6,231 bases of DNA, from assembly GCA_029310945.1 (NCBI GenBank), contig JARJFC010000116.1:1-6231 (forward strand), given 5' to 3'. The position numbers and the translations under genes are program-made. The stretch comes from Leptospira sp. 96542 (GTDB lineage Bacteria > Spirochaetota > Leptospiria > Leptospirales > Leptospiraceae). Below, one piece after another: positions 5,826-6,231 of the stretch (its first letter is position 1; each line of letters starts with the position of its first letter). The notes under the pieces are model-generated. The model was given only the letters and a program-made list of their open reading frames with translations, searched no databases and was not told the origin of the DNA.

Positions 5826-5992
5826 GCGGATAACGAAATAGCCTTAACGACGTAGGCTGACCCTGAGTCCCGGAACGGGACGTTAGGGACTGGAACGACA
5901 CTTGCGTAAGCAAGGGGAGTGCCAGAAGCCTATGTGTCGCAGACCGAGCGAGGCCTTGTGCCGAAGCGAAGCGTTAAGGCGCTGTTATCTGC
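5826..5992 (+). repeat. R5: attC-like cassette recombination site
   Basis: The site starts GCGGATAACGAAA and ends GTTATCTGC. The outer stem GCCTTAACG/CGTTAAGGC, the second stem and the CTTGC-GTAA-GCAAG hairpin are the same as in R2. The apical hairpin is GTCCC-GGAA-CGGGAC, closer to that of R1. The left end GAAAATTGCGGATAAC (5819-5834) matches the reverse complement of the R4 right end in 15 of 16 positions, with a wobble at the other. The right end (CTGCAGTGCCC after GTTAT) has no partner in the window and should match a further repeat to the right. Confidence 0.78.
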
Positions 5993-6067
5993 AGTGCCCT
6001 ATGTGATAAGCCCGTTTTCATTGATTTCTCTTCCTAAGGAATTTAATACCCCAAAAGAATGTCAGTT
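5993..6067. other. Intergenic stretch after R5
   Basis: No gene is visible between R5 and the stop codon of the transposase tail. If the element at the right is IS91-like, its terminal (ter) hairpin would be expected near here downstream of the gene, but I cannot point to a clear one. Confidence 0.4.
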
Positions 6068-6231
6068 TTAAGCAGCGAGCTTCCTGAATAAGTCTTCAGT
6101 AGGCGGATCCTTTCCAAATTTGATGTAAATAATATTAGGAACCGCATACTGGTCAACTTTTTCTGTAAGAATCATCTTATCTTTACAGACAGGACAAATC
6201 TTATGAATTAAATGTGGATCAAAATGAGAAT
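6068..6231 (-). CDS. Probable IS91-like transposase, C-terminal tail only (partial)
   Basis: On the minus strand an open frame enters from the right edge and ends in TAA at 6068-6070. It gives 53 residues that include HKICPVCKDKMILTEKVDQY and end in LFRKLAA. The C-P-x-C motif followed by Lys, Met and a hydrophobic strand looks like half of a zinc ribbon. Such short tails end many IS91/IS801-type (Y2) transposases and related mobile-element proteins. The catalytic His and Tyr motifs would be upstream, outside the window, so the family call is tentative. It reads in the same direction as the cassette genes. The recorded right end is the window edge, not a start codon. Confidence 0.5.
   Translation of the reverse strand, partial: SHFDPHLIHKICPVCKDKMILTEKVDQYAVPNIIYIKFGKDPPTEDLFRKLAA

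Noticed and set aside
224..5992. The five repeats as a CRISPR array
   Set aside because: The repeats are 161-182 bp, diverged and strongly folded, and the spaces between them are gene-sized and unequal. No cas gene is visible.
224..5992. The repeats as independent mobile elements such as REP/BIME or MITE copies
   Set aside because: Independent insertion would not make the end of one repeat match the start of the next across a gene in all four units, nor would it keep one orientation throughout. Not fully excluded without other strains.

Overview
The window looks like an accessory region of a low-GC bacterium. Strongly AT-rich genes full of Lys, Asn, Ile and Leu alternate with five visibly GC-rich repeats of 161-182 bp. 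The codon use, the IS3-type and IS91-like transposase ends and the repeat style are compatible with Leptospira or a related spirochaete. That assignment is an impression, because no marker gene lies in the window.

Layout. The left edge (1-120) is the 3' end of an IS3-family insertion sequence reading rightward. Five related imperfectly palindromic repeats follow, all in one orientation: R1 224-389, R2 1521-1681, R3 4364-4528, R4 4721-4902 and R5 5826-5992. They divide the DNA into four units. Unit A holds a 370-aa protein of unknown function. Unit B holds an 871-aa SIR2-STAND NTPase resembling Avs5-type anti-phage proteins. The third unit is short, has no credible gene, and carries a nested hairpin followed by a T-run. 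Unit C holds a 297-aa exported protein of unknown function. All three genes are on the minus strand and each fills the space between its two repeats almost completely. After R5 the window ends in the C-terminal tail of a probable IS91-like transposase, also on the minus strand.

Main interpretation. The repeats behave like integron attC recombination sites. Each begins with a core ending ATAAC and ends with GTTAT plus a few variable bases. The variable bases after GTTAT in one repeat are the reverse complement of the variable bases before ATAAC in the NEXT repeat. This holds for all four units, whereas the two ends of a single repeat usually disagree. That is the signature of cassettes cut at G^TT and moved as circles. 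Unusually, the cassette-specific complementarity runs about 16-17 bp, and the internal stems of the repeats differ between copies while keeping their pairing.

No integrase is in the window, so the call is an integron-like cassette array rather than a proven integron. The SIR2-STAND gene fits the idea that such arrays store phage-defence functions. The proteins show no sign of forming one pathway. They look like independent cargo, each carried with its own recombination site.
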